From UKL13-2 sp043744255 (GTDB lineage: Bacteria > Pseudomonadota > Gammaproteobacteria > Burkholderiales > Usitatibacteraceae): a stretch of DNA of 64,000 nucleotides. The position numbers and the translations under genes were made by a program. The notes below the pieces were generated by a model. It was given only the letters and a program-made list of their open reading frames with translations, ran no database searches and had not been told where the DNA came from. The first letter of the stretch is position 1. The number at the start of each line of letters is the position of its first letter. This document shows positions 9,125 through 18,117 of the stretch, one piece after another. The DNA is taken from contig JAYTVA010000117.1 in assembly GCA_043744255.1 (NCBI GenBank), forward strand, positions 1 to 64,000, in the 5' to 3' direction.

Positions 9125-9982
9125 TTATCCGATAAGCCGCTTCACATATTCCGGTAGCGCCATCATCGCATGATGCATCGCCCCGTTGTACCACTGCCGA
9201 TCACCGACACCACGCGCAGCCAAGCGCGCATCAATTTCCGCTGCACTCACCAACGCTGGTTGCAAGTGATCCGACGCCGCTGCGAATCCCCACGTCGCGC
9301 CATATATCGGTACATGCACGAACCACGGCGTGACGTGCGCAAATACGCTACGCAGATTCGCCATCGTCGCGCGCAGGCGATCCGGGTGCGAAAACGGCGA
9401 GCCTAGGTGCATCGTCATCGCGCCACCATCAGCCAATGCTTTCTTTGCTAAAGCAAAAAACTCACGCGTATACAACGCTTCCGCTGTACTCGTTGGATCG
9501 GTGAGATCCAAGAAAATCAAATCGAATTGTGCATACGTTGCCCGCAAATACTCCGCGCCATCGCCAATCTGCAACGACAAACGCGGCGAATCAAACGCAC
9601 CACGATGCACCGACTGAAAATGCGCCTTCGCCACATCCACCACCGCTTGATCGAGTTCGGCCAACACCACGCGCTCCACGGACGAGTGTTTCAACACTTC
9701 TTCGGCCGCGCCGCCATCACCACCGCCAATGATGAGCACCTGTTTCGGCGCATCGTGCGCACACGCAGCCACATGCACCAGCGCTTCGTGATAGAAAAAT
9801 TCATCGCGCTCGCTGACCATATTGCAGCCGTCGATACGCATCAATTTGCCTAGGTCGGGTGTGGCGAATACTTCGATGGTTTGGAATGGCGAGACCACGC
9901 GTTCCAGCAGGGCCGATGCCGCAAAGTGCGCGCCAGACGTGGCGTTCAAGGCTTCGTCGAGGCGAAGCGGCGACGGCGTCAT
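9125..9982 (-). CDS. speE: Spermidine synthase (polyamine aminopropyltransferase)
   Basis: A 285-residue cytosolic enzyme that transfers aminopropyl from decarboxylated S-adenosylmethionine to putrescine. The SpeE signatures are clear: FQTIEVF near the start, DEFFYHEALVH, the nucleotide-binding loop IIGGGDGG, AELDQAVVD and the catalytic-loop segment FDLIFLDLTDP. The 3' end of speD overlaps its start by 4 bases (9979-9982), so the two are translationally coupled and supply each other's substrate. Confidence 0.92.
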   Translation of the reverse strand: MTPSPLRLDEALNATSGAHFAASALLERVVSPFQTIEVFATPDLGKLMRIDGCNMVSERDEFFYHEALVHVAACAHDAPKQVLIIGGGDGGAAEEVLKHSSVERVVLAELDQAVVDVAKAHFQSVHRGAFDSPRLSLQIGDGAEYLRATYAQFDLIFLDLTDPTSTAEALYTREFFALAKKALADGGAMTMHLGSPFSHPDRLRATMANLRSVFAHVTPWFVHVPIYGATWGFAAASDHLQPALVSAAEIDARLAARGVGDRQWYNGAMHHAMMALPEYVKRLIG

Positions 9983-10368
9983 GCCGCCAACGGCAACACT
10001 TTGCCGCGTACCACGCGTTGCACAGCAACCTCCGCTGGTGCGAATACCGTCAACATCGCGGCATACAGCGCCTCCGCGCGCGCGGTGTTGTCAGCGGACA
10101 CATTGCACACGTAAATATCGAGTGTTGCGCTATGTCGCTCAGGCCACGTATGAATCGCAAGGTGGGACTCCGCGAGCACCACCGCGCCGGTCGCGCCGCC
10201 GATCTGCAATTGGTCGAGGCTATCGAACTGATAAAAGTGTTCGCCCAACACCGTCAGCCCGGCTGCCTTGCACGCGTTCACACATGCGGTGCGCAGGTCG
10301 CTCGCTGACGTGAGTGCGCCGCGCAACGGGCATTGGTAAAGATCAGCGAGGATGTGGAGACCGTTCAA
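9979..10368 (-). CDS. speD: S-adenosylmethionine decarboxylase proenzyme
   Basis: A 129-residue protein of the short bacterial class that is processed by self-cleavage to alpha and beta chains. The cleavage site is seen as ESHLAIHTWPE, the Ser becoming the pyruvoyl group. The start HILADLYQCP and the motif TVLGEHFYQFD are also typical. It makes decarboxylated SAM for the SpeE encoded immediately downstream, with which it overlaps by 4 bases. Confidence 0.93.
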   Translation of the reverse strand: MNGLHILADLYQCPLRGALTSASDLRTACVNACKAAGLTVLGEHFYQFDSLDQLQIGGATGAVVLAESHLAIHTWPERHSATLDIYVCNVSADNTARAEALYAAMLTVFAPAEVAVQRVVRGKVLPLAA

Positions 10369-10425
10369 GAAAAACCTTTCGTTGATGACGACCGGCGTTG
10401 GTTGAGGTCACCGTAAACAATTGCC

Positions 10426-10506
10426 GTCATCCCGGCGGAGGCCGGGACCCAGTCCGCCGAATGGTCGCGAAACGATGGACTAGGCTCCAGCCTACGCCGG
10501 GGTGAC
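10426..10506. repeat. Complete GTCATCCCGGCG...CGCCGGGGTGAC inverted repeat
   Basis: The left arm GTCATCCCGGCGGAGGCC starts at 10426. The right arm GGCTCCAGCCTACGCCGGGG then GTGAC ends at 10506, with GGACC/GGACT segments near the middle. This dispersed palindrome type is widespread in proteobacterial intergenic DNA. It lies between the divergent speD and tkt genes. A partial copy is at 4997-5014. Confidence 0.65.
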
Positions 10507-10649
10507 GGACATTGCGGCTTCTGTTGATATGAGACCTATGAACCATTGTCAATCTGCATCCCAACTGAACAACCGCCAACTTCAAATTATAATCACCCCT
10601 CCCCCTCGCAACCCACCCGTTGCGCCACTTCTCCTCTCGAATTTCGCTC

Positions 10650-12659
10650 ATGACCACCTCCGCTGCCACTCCCGCCGTCGCCACCCGTGCTGACCTTGCC
10701 AATGCCATTCGCGCGCTTGCGATGGATGCTGTACAAAAAGCTAATTCCGGCCACCCCGGCGCGCCGATGGGCATGGCGGAAATTGCCGAGGTGTTGTGGC
10801 GGCTGCATTTGAAACACAACCCGCGCAATCCGCACTGGGCGGATCGTGATCGCTTTGTGTTGTCGAACGGCCACGGCTCGATGTTGATGTATGCCCTGCT
10901 GCATCTCACCGGCTACGACTTGCCGATGGATGAAATTAAAAATTTCCGTCAGCTCCATTCCAAAACGGCCGGCCACCCGGAAGTCGGCGTCACGCCGGGT
11001 GTGGAGACCACCACCGGGCCACTCGGGCAGGGCTTGGCGAACGCGGTCGGCATGGCGATTGCCGAGCGTGAATTGGCGCGCACGTTCAACCGTGAAGGTC
11101 ACAACATCGTCGATCACCACACCTATGTGTTCATGGGCGATGGCTGTTTGATGGAAGGCATTTCGCACGAAGTGTGCAGCCTCGCGGGCACGCAAGGTTT
11201 GCACAAACTCATCGCGTTTTATGACGACAACGGCATCTCGATTGACGGCAAGGTTGAGGGCTGGTTCAAGGACAACACGCCGCAGCGCTTCGAGGCATAC
11301 GGCTGGCGCGTGATTGCGAATGTCGATGGTCATGACGTAAACGCGCTGAACGCCGCCGTCATTGAAGCGAAAAAAAGCACTGACAAACCCACACTCATCT
11401 GTTGCAAAACCATCATCGGCAAAGGCTCGCCGAACATGGGCGGCACCGACAAAGTTCACGGTGCGGCACTCGGCGACAAAGAAATCGCCGCCACCCGTGA
11501 AGCGATTGGCTGGCAGCACGCACCGTTCGTCATCCCCTGCGCCATCTATGAAGCATGGGACGCATGCCACAAGGGCCAAGCCATCGAAGCAAGCTGGGAT
11601 GCCCTGTTCGCGGCCTACAGCCATGCACACCCCGCACTCGCCGCCGAATTCAAACGCCGCATGGATGGCGGACTTCCAGCCAATTTTGCCGCAACCGCCG
11701 CCGCACTATTGGCGAAAGTCAACGAAAAAGCCGAGACCGTCGCCACCCGCAAAGCCTCGCAAATCGCCATCGAAGGCTTCGCCGCCACCACGCCAGAAAT
11801 GCTTGGCGGCTCGGCAGATTTAACCGGTTCGAACCTCACCAATTGGAGCGGCACCAAAGCGATGTCGGCGACCGCAGGTGGCAACTACCTCAACTACGGC
11901 GTGCGCGAATTCGGCATGGCCGCGATTGGCAACGGCATCGCACTACACGGCGGCTTGATCCCGTATTCCGGCACGTTCTTGACCTTCAGCGACTACTCGC
12001 GGAACGCCTTGCGCATGGCCGCGCTGATGAAACTCAGAAACATTTTTGTGTTCACTCACGACTCCATCGGCCTCGGCGAAGACGGTCCCACGCATCAATC
12101 GGTCGAGCATGTCGCCTCACTCCGCATTATTCCCAACATGGACGTGTGGCGTCCCTGCGATACGGTAGAGGCGGCCGCCGCATGGCAACAAGCCCTCGCC
12201 CGCAAAACCGGCCCCACCTCGCTCATCTTCTCGCGGCAAAACTCTGCGTTCCAAACGCGTGATGCCGCCACCCTCGCCAACGTCGCGCGCGGTGGCTACG
12301 TGCTATCCAACGAGGGCGGCAAATTGAGTGCGGTCATCATCGCCACCGGCACCGAAGTCGCGATTGCCACCGAAGCACAAAAACAACTCGCCGCCCAAGG
12401 CGTATTCGCGCGCGTCGTGTCGATGCCGTCTACGTTCATCTTCGATCAGCAAGACTTGGCGTACAAAGACGGCGTGCTGCCGCGTGGCGTGAAGCGCGTC
12501 GCCATCGAGGCGGGCGTGACCGACTATTGGCGCAAATACGTGGGCTTGGAAGGTGCTGTGATTGGCATTGACACGTTTGGTGAATCTGCACCGGCTCCCA
12601 TCTTGTATAAACATTTCGGGATTACGGTCGAGGCGGTCATGGGCGCGGTGACGGGCTAG
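10650..12659 (+). CDS. tkt: Transketolase
   Basis: A 669-residue thiamine-diphosphate enzyme of the pentose phosphate/Calvin pathways, moving two-carbon ketol units. Motifs present are KANSGHPGAPMGMA, NGHGSMLMYALLHLTGYD, the ThDP/Mg site GDGCLMEGISHE...YDDNGISIDG, and the second-domain GLGEDGPTHQSVEHVASLR. The length is usual for the family. A TTG at 10620 would add ten residues; the ATG at 10650 is preferred, though neither has a strong ribosome-binding site. It looks monocistronic, with a terminator-like hairpin after the stop. Confidence 0.95.
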   Translation: MTTSAATPAVATRADLANAIRALAMDAVQKANSGHPGAPMGMAEIAEVLWRLHLKHNPRNPHWADRDRFVLSNGHGSMLMYALLHLTGYDLPMDEIKNFRQLHSKTAGHPEVGVTPGVETTTGPLGQGLANAVGMAIAERELARTFNREGHNIVDHHTYVFMGDGCLMEGISHEVCSLAGTQGLHKLIAFYDDNGISIDGKVEGWFKDNTPQRFEAYGWRVIANVDGHDVNALNAAVIEAKKSTDKPTLICCKTIIGKGSPNMGGTDKVHGAALGDKEIAATREAIGWQHAPFVIPCAIYEAWDACHKGQAIEASWDALFAAYSHAHPALAAEFKRRMDGGLPANFAATAAALLAKVNEKAETVATRKASQIAIEGFAATTPEMLGGSADLTGSNLTNWSGTKAMSATAGGNYLNYGVREFGMAAIGNGIALHGGLIPYSGTFLTFSDYSRNALRMAALMKLRNIFVFTHDSIGLGEDGPTHQSVEHVASLRIIPNMDVWRPCDTVEAAAAWQQALARKTGPTSLIFSRQNSAFQTRDAATLANVARGGYVLSNEGGKLSAVIIATGTEVAIATEAQKQLAAQGVFARVVSMPSTFIFDQQDLAYKDGVLPRGVKRVAIEAGVTDYWRKYVGLEGAVIGIDTFGESAPAPILYKHFGITVEAVMGAVTG

Positions 12660-12715
12660 CGAATCCGAAAAACAAATCCGCTGCCGTTCGCGTCAACATC
12701 CGGGTAAATGCCCCG

Positions 12716-12738
12716 AAACGCCCATGGATAGGGCGTTT
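12716..12738. terminator. Perfect terminator-like hairpin after tkt
   Basis: AAACGCCC (12716-12723) and GGGCGTTT (12731-12738) form a perfect 8-bp stem with a 7-base loop between the convergent tkt and the small gene at 12762. The A/T-flanked stem could work in both directions. Confidence 0.6.
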
Positions 12739-12761
12739 CCAAGTGGTAGGCCACCTCCGCT

Positions 12762-13016
12762 TCACCCGTTCTTCACCAACTGTTTCTGAAACGCGAGGTC
12801 ATTTTTGGTCACGCGTTTTTTGACCTGCGGCCCCATGCCGTTGACCAGTTTCACAAACTCTTCCAACCCGCACGGCATCGTCACTGGCCGGGTCTCGCCG
12901 CCCACCCATTCGCTGAGCAAAAACATGCCGTCGCGCGTGCTGGTGAGCACGTAGTCATGACCGGGATCACGTGTATTGAGGCGCGCGATGGCGGCCGTGG
13001 CACGAGTGGAGCGCAT
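12762..13016 (-). CDS. Small conserved hypothetical protein
   Basis: An 84-residue basic protein, not recognised. It reads as a soluble small domain (DPGHDYVLTSTRDGMFLLSEW, then PCGLEEFVKLVNGMGPQ) with a Lys-rich end. The ATG at 13016 lies 26 bases after the hydrolase stop and has an AAGGG-type ribosome-binding site. It is probably co-transcribed with the hydrolase. The larger frame extending upstream overlaps the hydrolase gene and is not credible. Confidence 0.5.
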   Translation of the reverse strand: MRSTRATAAIARLNTRDPGHDYVLTSTRDGMFLLSEWVGGETRPVTMPCGLEEFVKLVNGMGPQVKKRVTKNDLAFQKQLVKNG

Positions 13017-13042
13017 GGTTGCCCTTGTGACAATCGCGGCGC

Positions 13043-14101
13043 TTACTTCCCCGTCACCACGCGCTCGTCCAGAAACTGCTGCACCGCCGTGAACAACTGC
13101 ATGCGGTTTTTTTCCATGATGATCGTGTGCGTGCCTTCGCCGATCTGCACGTAGCGTTTGTACGCCGCGCTGGTGAGTTTTTCGAAGTAGGCATAGAGCA
13201 TGTAGTTGGGCAAATCCTGATCCCATTCAGCGTGCGCCAAAAACACCGGCACCTTAATCAATCCCGGATCGTAGAGCGGTTTACCGGCGCCCCAAAAGTC
13301 GCGCGTATCTTGCACCGTGCCGTTTGGGGCGCGTAGCGTCTGTGGCGTGAGTTTGCTGTTGACTGGGTCGCTGGCGAACGTGGCGTCGGCCCAGGCTTCG
13401 AACCAGCCGGGAGGGATGAGGTCGGCTTTTTTGTTTTCTGGCACGCCAGTGAGCCAGCGCGCTTTGGCGGATTCTTTTGAGACGGTGCGATAGGCACCGA
13501 GCTTGCCGCCACTGTCGGTGAGGGCGGGCGCGCTGCGCACCCATTGCGGCGCGTACAACACGAGCTTGTTCACCTTGTCGTTATTCTGCGCGGTGTACCA
13601 GCCCATCGTCGATGTCCCCCACGACCAGCCGAGCAAATTGAGTTTCAGGGCGCCACGTCGTTTGAGAATGAATTCGATGGCGGCACTGACATCTTTCACC
13701 GCTTGCTCGGTGCGCACGATCGGTGCGTTCGCGTCCGCAGGCTGGCTCATCTCGGGCGGGCGCGTGGATTTACCGTAGCCGCGCAAATCGACCAAGTACA
13801 CGTCGTAGCCGTGGCTGGCGATGTAATCCATCCACGACATGCCGCCGAGTTGCAAATCAAACGCGGTCTCGGCGGGGTAGGTTGAGCCGTGCACGTACAA
13901 CAGAATTTTTTCGTTGCCGTAAATGTTGACCCCGGCCGGATGTTTGTTGCGCACGTAGAGGTCGATCCCGGCGTCACCCGAGGGCACCATGAATTCTTCC
14001 ATGGTGAGCTTCACTTGCGGCATATCCCCGGGCGCGGCGAGTGCTTGCATGCCGATGCCGCTGAACAGCAGCACTACAAAAAACCGAAAAATTGCGCGCA
14101 T
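13043..14101 (-). CDS. Secreted alpha/beta hydrolase
   Basis: 352 residues with a signal peptide (MRAIFRFFVVLL...ALAAPG). The fold markers are LLYVHGSTYP (oxyanion HG), YDVYLVDLRGYGKSTRP, the nucleophile elbow GWSWGTSTMG, an acidic residue in AHAEWDQDLPN and the late His in IGEGTHTIIME. This is a full catalytic triad, so an esterase/lipase-like enzyme in the periplasm is likely; the substrate is unknown. The ATG at 14101 is preceded by GGAGAAACC, whereas the frame open to 14200 lacks such a site. Confidence 0.75.
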   Translation of the reverse strand: MRAIFRFFVVLLFSGIGMQALAAPGDMPQVKLTMEEFMVPSGDAGIDLYVRNKHPAGVNIYGNEKILLYVHGSTYPAETAFDLQLGGMSWMDYIASHGYDVYLVDLRGYGKSTRPPEMSQPADANAPIVRTEQAVKDVSAAIEFILKRRGALKLNLLGWSWGTSTMGWYTAQNNDKVNKLVLYAPQWVRSAPALTDSGGKLGAYRTVSKESAKARWLTGVPENKKADLIPPGWFEAWADATFASDPVNSKLTPQTLRAPNGTVQDTRDFWGAGKPLYDPGLIKVPVFLAHAEWDQDLPNYMLYAYFEKLTSAAYKRYVQIGEGTHTIIMEKNRMQLFTAVQQFLDERVVTGK

Positions 14102-14213
14102 GGTTTCTCCTATTTGCGTTGTGATTTGGAATGACGCCAATTCTTGACCTATGCCGACGAAAACGCAAGCCTGCTCATCATAAAATCCGTCACACACCAA
14201 TCACAAGGCACCC

Positions 14214-15140
14214 ATGCGACTTTTAACGTTCCACACTGGCGACACCGTTCCACGACTCGGCGTGCGCGTCGGCGCACGGGTCTTGGATGTGACGGGCGCC
14301 GCCGCGCTGGCCAAGCAAACCCTGCCGACCTCGACGCGCGCACTGTTCGCCGCCGGGGTGGAGGCACTCGCTGCCGTGCGTGCGCTCGCGCAGACAGCAG
14401 AGGCCGCAAACTACAGCGGCACATGGCATGCACTCGCCACGATCACGCATCTGCCGCCGATCATGGATGCCGATAAATTTCTCTGTGTCGGTAAAAATTA
14501 TCGCGCGCACCTTGAAGAATTGAAGCGCACCAATCTCATCAAAGAGATGCCGCAAGAGCCAACCGCGTTTGTGAAACTGAATTCTTGCCTCGCGGGACAC
14601 AACGCCAAGGTCGTGCGCCCGGACGGCATCGTGCGTCTCGATTACGAGCCGGAACTCGTGTTCGTGATTGGCAAGCGCGCGTTGGCGGCGAAGCGTGAGG
14701 ATGCGTTCAGCTATGTCGCAGGGGTAACGATTTTGAATGACCTCACGTGTCGCGATTTGCAGTTGCGCGAAGTCGCGTCGGGTTCGCGATTTTGGACGGC
14801 GAAAAACATTCCCGGCTTCGGGCCGCTCGGCCCCGAGATCATCACCATGGACGAAATCGCCGACCCATATGACTTGTGGATGGTGTGTCGCGTCAACGGC
14901 GAGGAGCGGATGCGCGTCAATACCCGTGACCAGATTTGGAAACTGCCCGACATCATCGAACATTTTTCGCGCTTCATTCCGCTGCACCCCGGCGACTTGT
15001 TCTCGACCGGCGCGCCCGGCGGCGTGGCGGTCGGCAAACCCAACGCCGCCGACTTGTATTTGAAACCGGGCGATGTGGTCGAATGCGAAATCGAAGGACT
15101 GGCAACACTCTCCACTACCATCGTCGCACCGGGGGGTTGA
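14214..15140 (+). CDS. Fumarylacetoacetate hydrolase family protein
   Basis: 308 residues. The C-terminal FAH domain has FLCVGKNYRAHLEE, the metal ligands in RLDYEPELVFVIGK and the Asp in ILNDLTCRDLQ, and the substrate-loop region TGAPGGVAVGKP. The family cleaves or decarboxylates/hydrates 2-oxo acids in aromatic-compound degradation. The exact substrate cannot be told from sequence. The Bug receptor gene starts 2 bases after its stop, so the pair may handle an imported organic acid. Confidence 0.82.
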   Translation: MRLLTFHTGDTVPRLGVRVGARVLDVTGAAALAKQTLPTSTRALFAAGVEALAAVRALAQTAEAANYSGTWHALATITHLPPIMDADKFLCVGKNYRAHLEELKRTNLIKEMPQEPTAFVKLNSCLAGHNAKVVRPDGIVRLDYEPELVFVIGKRALAAKREDAFSYVAGVTILNDLTCRDLQLREVASGSRFWTAKNIPGFGPLGPEIITMDEIADPYDLWMVCRVNGEERMRVNTRDQIWKLPDIIEHFSRFIPLHPGDLFSTGAPGGVAVGKPNAADLYLKPGDVVECEIEGLATLSTTIVAPGG

Positions 15141-15142
15141 AC

Positions 15143-16093
15143 ATGCGCATCACGAACATTTTTCGACAACTCTGTATTGCGGCATTTATCGCAATCGCCA
15201 GCATTGGCGCGGTGTTTGCGCAATCGTGGCCAACCAAGCCAGTAAAAATTATCGTGCCATTCCCGCCCGGCGGCGGTGCCGATACGCTCGCCCGCATCTT
15301 GGCCCCGAAGCTCACTGAAGCGTGGGGGCAAGCGGTGCTGATCGAGAATCGCCCCGGCGCGTCGGGCACGATTGGCGCAGAGGCCGTGGCGCAATCTAGC
15401 GCCGATGGCTACACTTTGCTGATGAGTTCCACCGCCTCGCTCACTGAAAAAAATGTCGCGCAGTTCGCACCAGTCTCGCTGGTGTCTGCCTCCGCCTACG
15501 TGCTCGCGGTGAACGCCGAAACCAAGGCGACCAGCGTGCGTGAACTGATCGCACTCGCCAAAGAAAAACCCGGCGCCCTCACGTTCGGTTCATCTGGCAA
15601 CGGTGCCGCGTCGCACCTCGCGGGCGAGTTGTTTAAGTCTCAGGCCAACGTGGACATGCTGCATGTGCCCTACAAAGGTACTGGCCAAGCGCTCACAGAT
15701 TTAGTCGCGGGTCATATCCAGATCATGTTCGCACCGGCGCAAACGGTGCTGCCGCATGTGCAATCGGGCAAGCTGCGCGCGCTCGCGGGTACGGGTGCGA
15801 AGCGCGCGGAAACGCTGCCGCAGTTGGCGACGATTGCTGAATCCGGCGTGCCCGGTTACGCGGCGGTGGGCTGGTTTGGTTTGCTGGCACCTGCGCAAAC
15901 CAATCCCGCACTGGTCGCAAAAATTTCTGCCGACACCAACAAAGCGCTCGCACAAAAGGATGTGCGCGACCGCATGCTCGCCCTCGGCAACGAACCCGAA
16001 GGCAACACGCCCGCACAATTCGCCACGTTCATTCGCGAAGATATGGCAAAGTGGGCGCGGCTGGTGAAGGAGCGGGGTATTAAGGTGGAGTAG
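15143..16093 (+). CDS. Bug-family tripartite tricarboxylate transporter substrate-binding protein (TctC)
   Basis: 316 residues with a signal peptide ending VFAQSWP and the hallmark Bug start WPTKPVKIIVPFPPGGGADT. Further family features are ENRPGASGTIGAEAVA and HVPYKGTGQALTDLVAGHIQ. The protein is a periplasmic receptor for a carboxylate. The matching TctA/TctB membrane subunits are not in the window, as is common for the many orphan Bug proteins of Burkholderiales. It is tightly linked to the FAH gene. Confidence 0.85.
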   Translation: MRITNIFRQLCIAAFIAIASIGAVFAQSWPTKPVKIIVPFPPGGGADTLARILAPKLTEAWGQAVLIENRPGASGTIGAEAVAQSSADGYTLLMSSTASLTEKNVAQFAPVSLVSASAYVLAVNAETKATSVRELIALAKEKPGALTFGSSGNGAASHLAGELFKSQANVDMLHVPYKGTGQALTDLVAGHIQIMFAPAQTVLPHVQSGKLRALAGTGAKRAETLPQLATIAESGVPGYAAVGWFGLLAPAQTNPALVAKISADTNKALAQKDVRDRMLALGNEPEGNTPAQFATFIREDMAKWARLVKERGIKVE

Positions 16094-16167
16094 CGTCGCA
16101 ACGTTTCAGCATCACGTCACAGCAATAGTGGCTAGCATTCATCAGCCGCAACCAACAAAGCGCACAC

Positions 16168-16680
16168 ATGAAAATTATTCACGAAGATCACACCACCCAT
16201 GTTGCCGTCGCCCAAGTTACCGGCGGGCATCATCACCTCGTCGCACTGAAGGCATTCCCGAGCGGCGCGCGGATATTGCATCTCGACGGTGAGGTGCTGA
16301 AACACCCCTCACGCTACTCGCTGCAAATCGGCGAGCACAGCCACATTTGCCCGAGTGCGGATAAGAGCGAGGAAGAGTTGCTGACTAAATATTACTGGCG
16401 CTACCTCAACCACAGTTGTGAGCCCAACGTGATGATTCGCGGGCGTGACGTGGTTGCGATTCGTCCGATCCTGCCGATGCAAGACATCACGTTTGACTAC
16501 GATGCTACCGAGTACGACATGGCTGAGCCGTTCGATTGTCAGTGCCATACGCATAGTTGCCGAAAACGCATTCGCGGATTCAAGCACTTGGAAACGAGCG
16601 CACGCGAACGTCTCACCGCGCAACTCTCGCCGTATTTGCTGCGGCATTTGGACGTGGCTGTTGCGAGTGCTGCGGAGTAG
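16168..16680 (+). CDS. SET domain-containing protein
   Basis: 170 residues. The SET hallmark YWRYLNHSCEPNVMI is followed by the second motif DITFDYDATEYDM and a post-SET-like Cys cluster (CQCHTHSC). Bacterial SET proteins are putative protein-lysine methyltransferases; the target here is unknown. The start at 16168 gives a complete domain. The gene stands alone, followed by a long inverted repeat. Confidence 0.75.
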   Translation: MKIIHEDHTTHVAVAQVTGGHHHLVALKAFPSGARILHLDGEVLKHPSRYSLQIGEHSHICPSADKSEEELLTKYYWRYLNHSCEPNVMIRGRDVVAIRPILPMQDITFDYDATEYDMAEPFDCQCHTHSCRKRIRGFKHLETSARERLTAQLSPYLLRHLDVAVASAAE

Positions 16681-17224
16681 CGGTAGTCCATTTTGAAATT
16701 TCGACGCCAATGTTGTAGCCCGGAAGGAGCGCAGCGTATTTCGGGGCGGTCGTTACGCAATGGTAAACCCGGAATACGCTACGCTCCCTCCGGGCTACGC
16801 GTACCGGCGGCGTCGCGTTTGTCCCTTCACATTTCATTTCAACGCTTCGCGATTCGTAGGATGGGTGGAGCGAAGCGACGGGTTGGCCTAGCCTGCAGAT
16901 TTCACGGGTCGGCCCCGTTCTGTCGCGGCTTTCCCAGCATAAATTTTCGGTGACTTCGATTTCATTTTGTACTTTCAACTTCCGTCGGGCCTGCACGCCC
17001 GATAACGAGCCGCTGGACATGCGCTTTTCCGCCCTCTTCTCTCGGAAGGTCTCGACCTTCCTCGTTCAGTCGAGCGAAAAATCACACGCCCATCAACTCA
17101 TTCTCGAACGCGCCCCCATGAAATATGCAGGCTAGCGGCGGCCTGACAAATGCGCCGACTTGAGGAGTAACCGTAGCGCAATCCGGTGGTGCGCTGTTTG
17201 ATATTGCGCAAGCGTGCGCATGGA
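16681..17224. other. Gene-free region with dispersed palindromes
   Basis: 540 bases between convergent genes. It contains the palindrome at 16715-16798 and, near 16855-16883, half of another common repeat (GTAGGATGGGTGGAGCGAAG). The rest shows no gene with a credible start or codon pattern. Confidence 0.5.
16715..16798. repeat. Long inverted repeat GTAGCCCGGA...TCCGGGCTAC
   Basis: The arms GTAGCCCGGAAGGAGCGCAG-CGTATT and AATACGCTACGCTCCCTCCG-GGCTAC are nearly perfect reverse complements. The central part is ~34 bases. It is a typical dispersed extragenic palindrome and may terminate both convergent flanking genes. Confidence 0.65.
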
Positions 17225-18097
17225 TCAGGGCGCGAGCGACGCCGCCAGCAACGACGCCAGCGAAATCCTGTTGCTCGGATGCACGACGCTATCGGTACTC
17301 CAGACGTTGGCGATCCCGGCATCCTCGAGCCGCTTGGTGACATCGTCGCCAAACAACGCGTGCACGGCGATGACGTCAACCCGCGCCGCTCCGCGCGCGG
17401 CGCAGGCACGCGCGGCGGCGGCCAGCGTACCACCGGAACTAATGATGTCATCGATCAGCACCACATGCCGCCCCGTAAAATCGTATGCCGGCAGCGTCAC
17501 CACCACGTCGGTGTCACCCTGACGAATTTTTGTCGCCACCAACCATTGTTTCGCGTGCGCATGAGCGGCCACCGCTTCCACCCATTGCGCGGATTCGCCA
17601 TCGGGTCCGATCAGCAGCGCGCCGGGCGCATGGGCGTTGAGAAAGGCACCAATCACAGCCGCCGCCGAAAGCGCACGGGCATCGCGCGCCGGTACCGCGT
17701 CGGTGAAATTTTTGGTGCGATGCAAGTGGGGCTCCACCGTAATCACTCGATCAAAACACTCAGCGAGCCAGGCACCGATGATCCGTTGACTCACCACCTC
17801 GCCGGGGTGAAAGGCGATGTCCTGTCGCATGTAACAAAGATAGGGTGCCACCAGCGTCAAGGTGGTCGCGCCCATTTCACGCGCCGTTTTCGCCGCGAGC
17901 AGCAGCTCGATCAATTTGGCATTCGGATCGTTCAGTGACCGGCAGATAACAACGTGATCTGATTGGCGCGGTGGAATCGTCAGGCGCGTCTCGCCATCCG
18001 GAAAGCGATGTACACCGATCTCGGCATACGGGCATTCTAGTTTTTCGGCGATCCGTTCGGCGACGAGGCGATAGTCATTAAAGGTTAGTAGCATCAT
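17225..18097 (-). CDS. prs: Ribose-phosphate pyrophosphokinase, archaeal-like (class III type)
   Basis: 290 residues. The diphosphokinase features are HRFPDGETRLTI, PYLCYMRQDIAFHPGE and the PRPP loop VVLIDDIISSGGT. The segment ITVEPHLHRTKNF replaces the usual bacterial VDLHADQIQGFF and resembles archaeal enzymes. It would make PRPP from ribose-5-phosphate and ATP, or act in the related ribose-1,5-bisphosphate route. Two starts are possible: an ATG at 18121 overlapping the upstream stop codon, or the ATG at 18097 with a strong GGGAAGGGG site 7 bases away, which I prefer. It is coupled to the phosphorylase gene upstream, suggesting one nucleotide-salvage pathway. Confidence 0.82.
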   Translation of the reverse strand: MMLLTFNDYRLVAERIAEKLECPYAEIGVHRFPDGETRLTIPPRQSDHVVICRSLNDPNAKLIELLLAAKTAREMGATTLTLVAPYLCYMRQDIAFHPGEVVSQRIIGAWLAECFDRVITVEPHLHRTKNFTDAVPARDARALSAAAVIGAFLNAHAPGALLIGPDGESAQWVEAVAAHAHAKQWLVATKIRQGDTDVVVTLPAYDFTGRHVVLIDDIISSGGTLAAAARACAARGAARVDVIAVHALFGDDVTKRLEDAGIANVWSTDSVVHPSNRISLASLLAASLAP

Positions 18098-18117
18098 GTC
18101 AGCACCCCTTCCCTTTC

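Noticed and set aside
10593..11630. A 345-codon open frame antisense to transketolase
   Set aside because: It lies wholly opposite a clear tkt gene, has no recognisable domain, and is explained by biased codon use of the GC-rich sense strand.
13503..14134. Several rightward frames of about 70-110 codons opposite the alpha/beta hydrolase
   Set aside because: They are antisense shadows of a gene with an intact signal peptide and catalytic triad.
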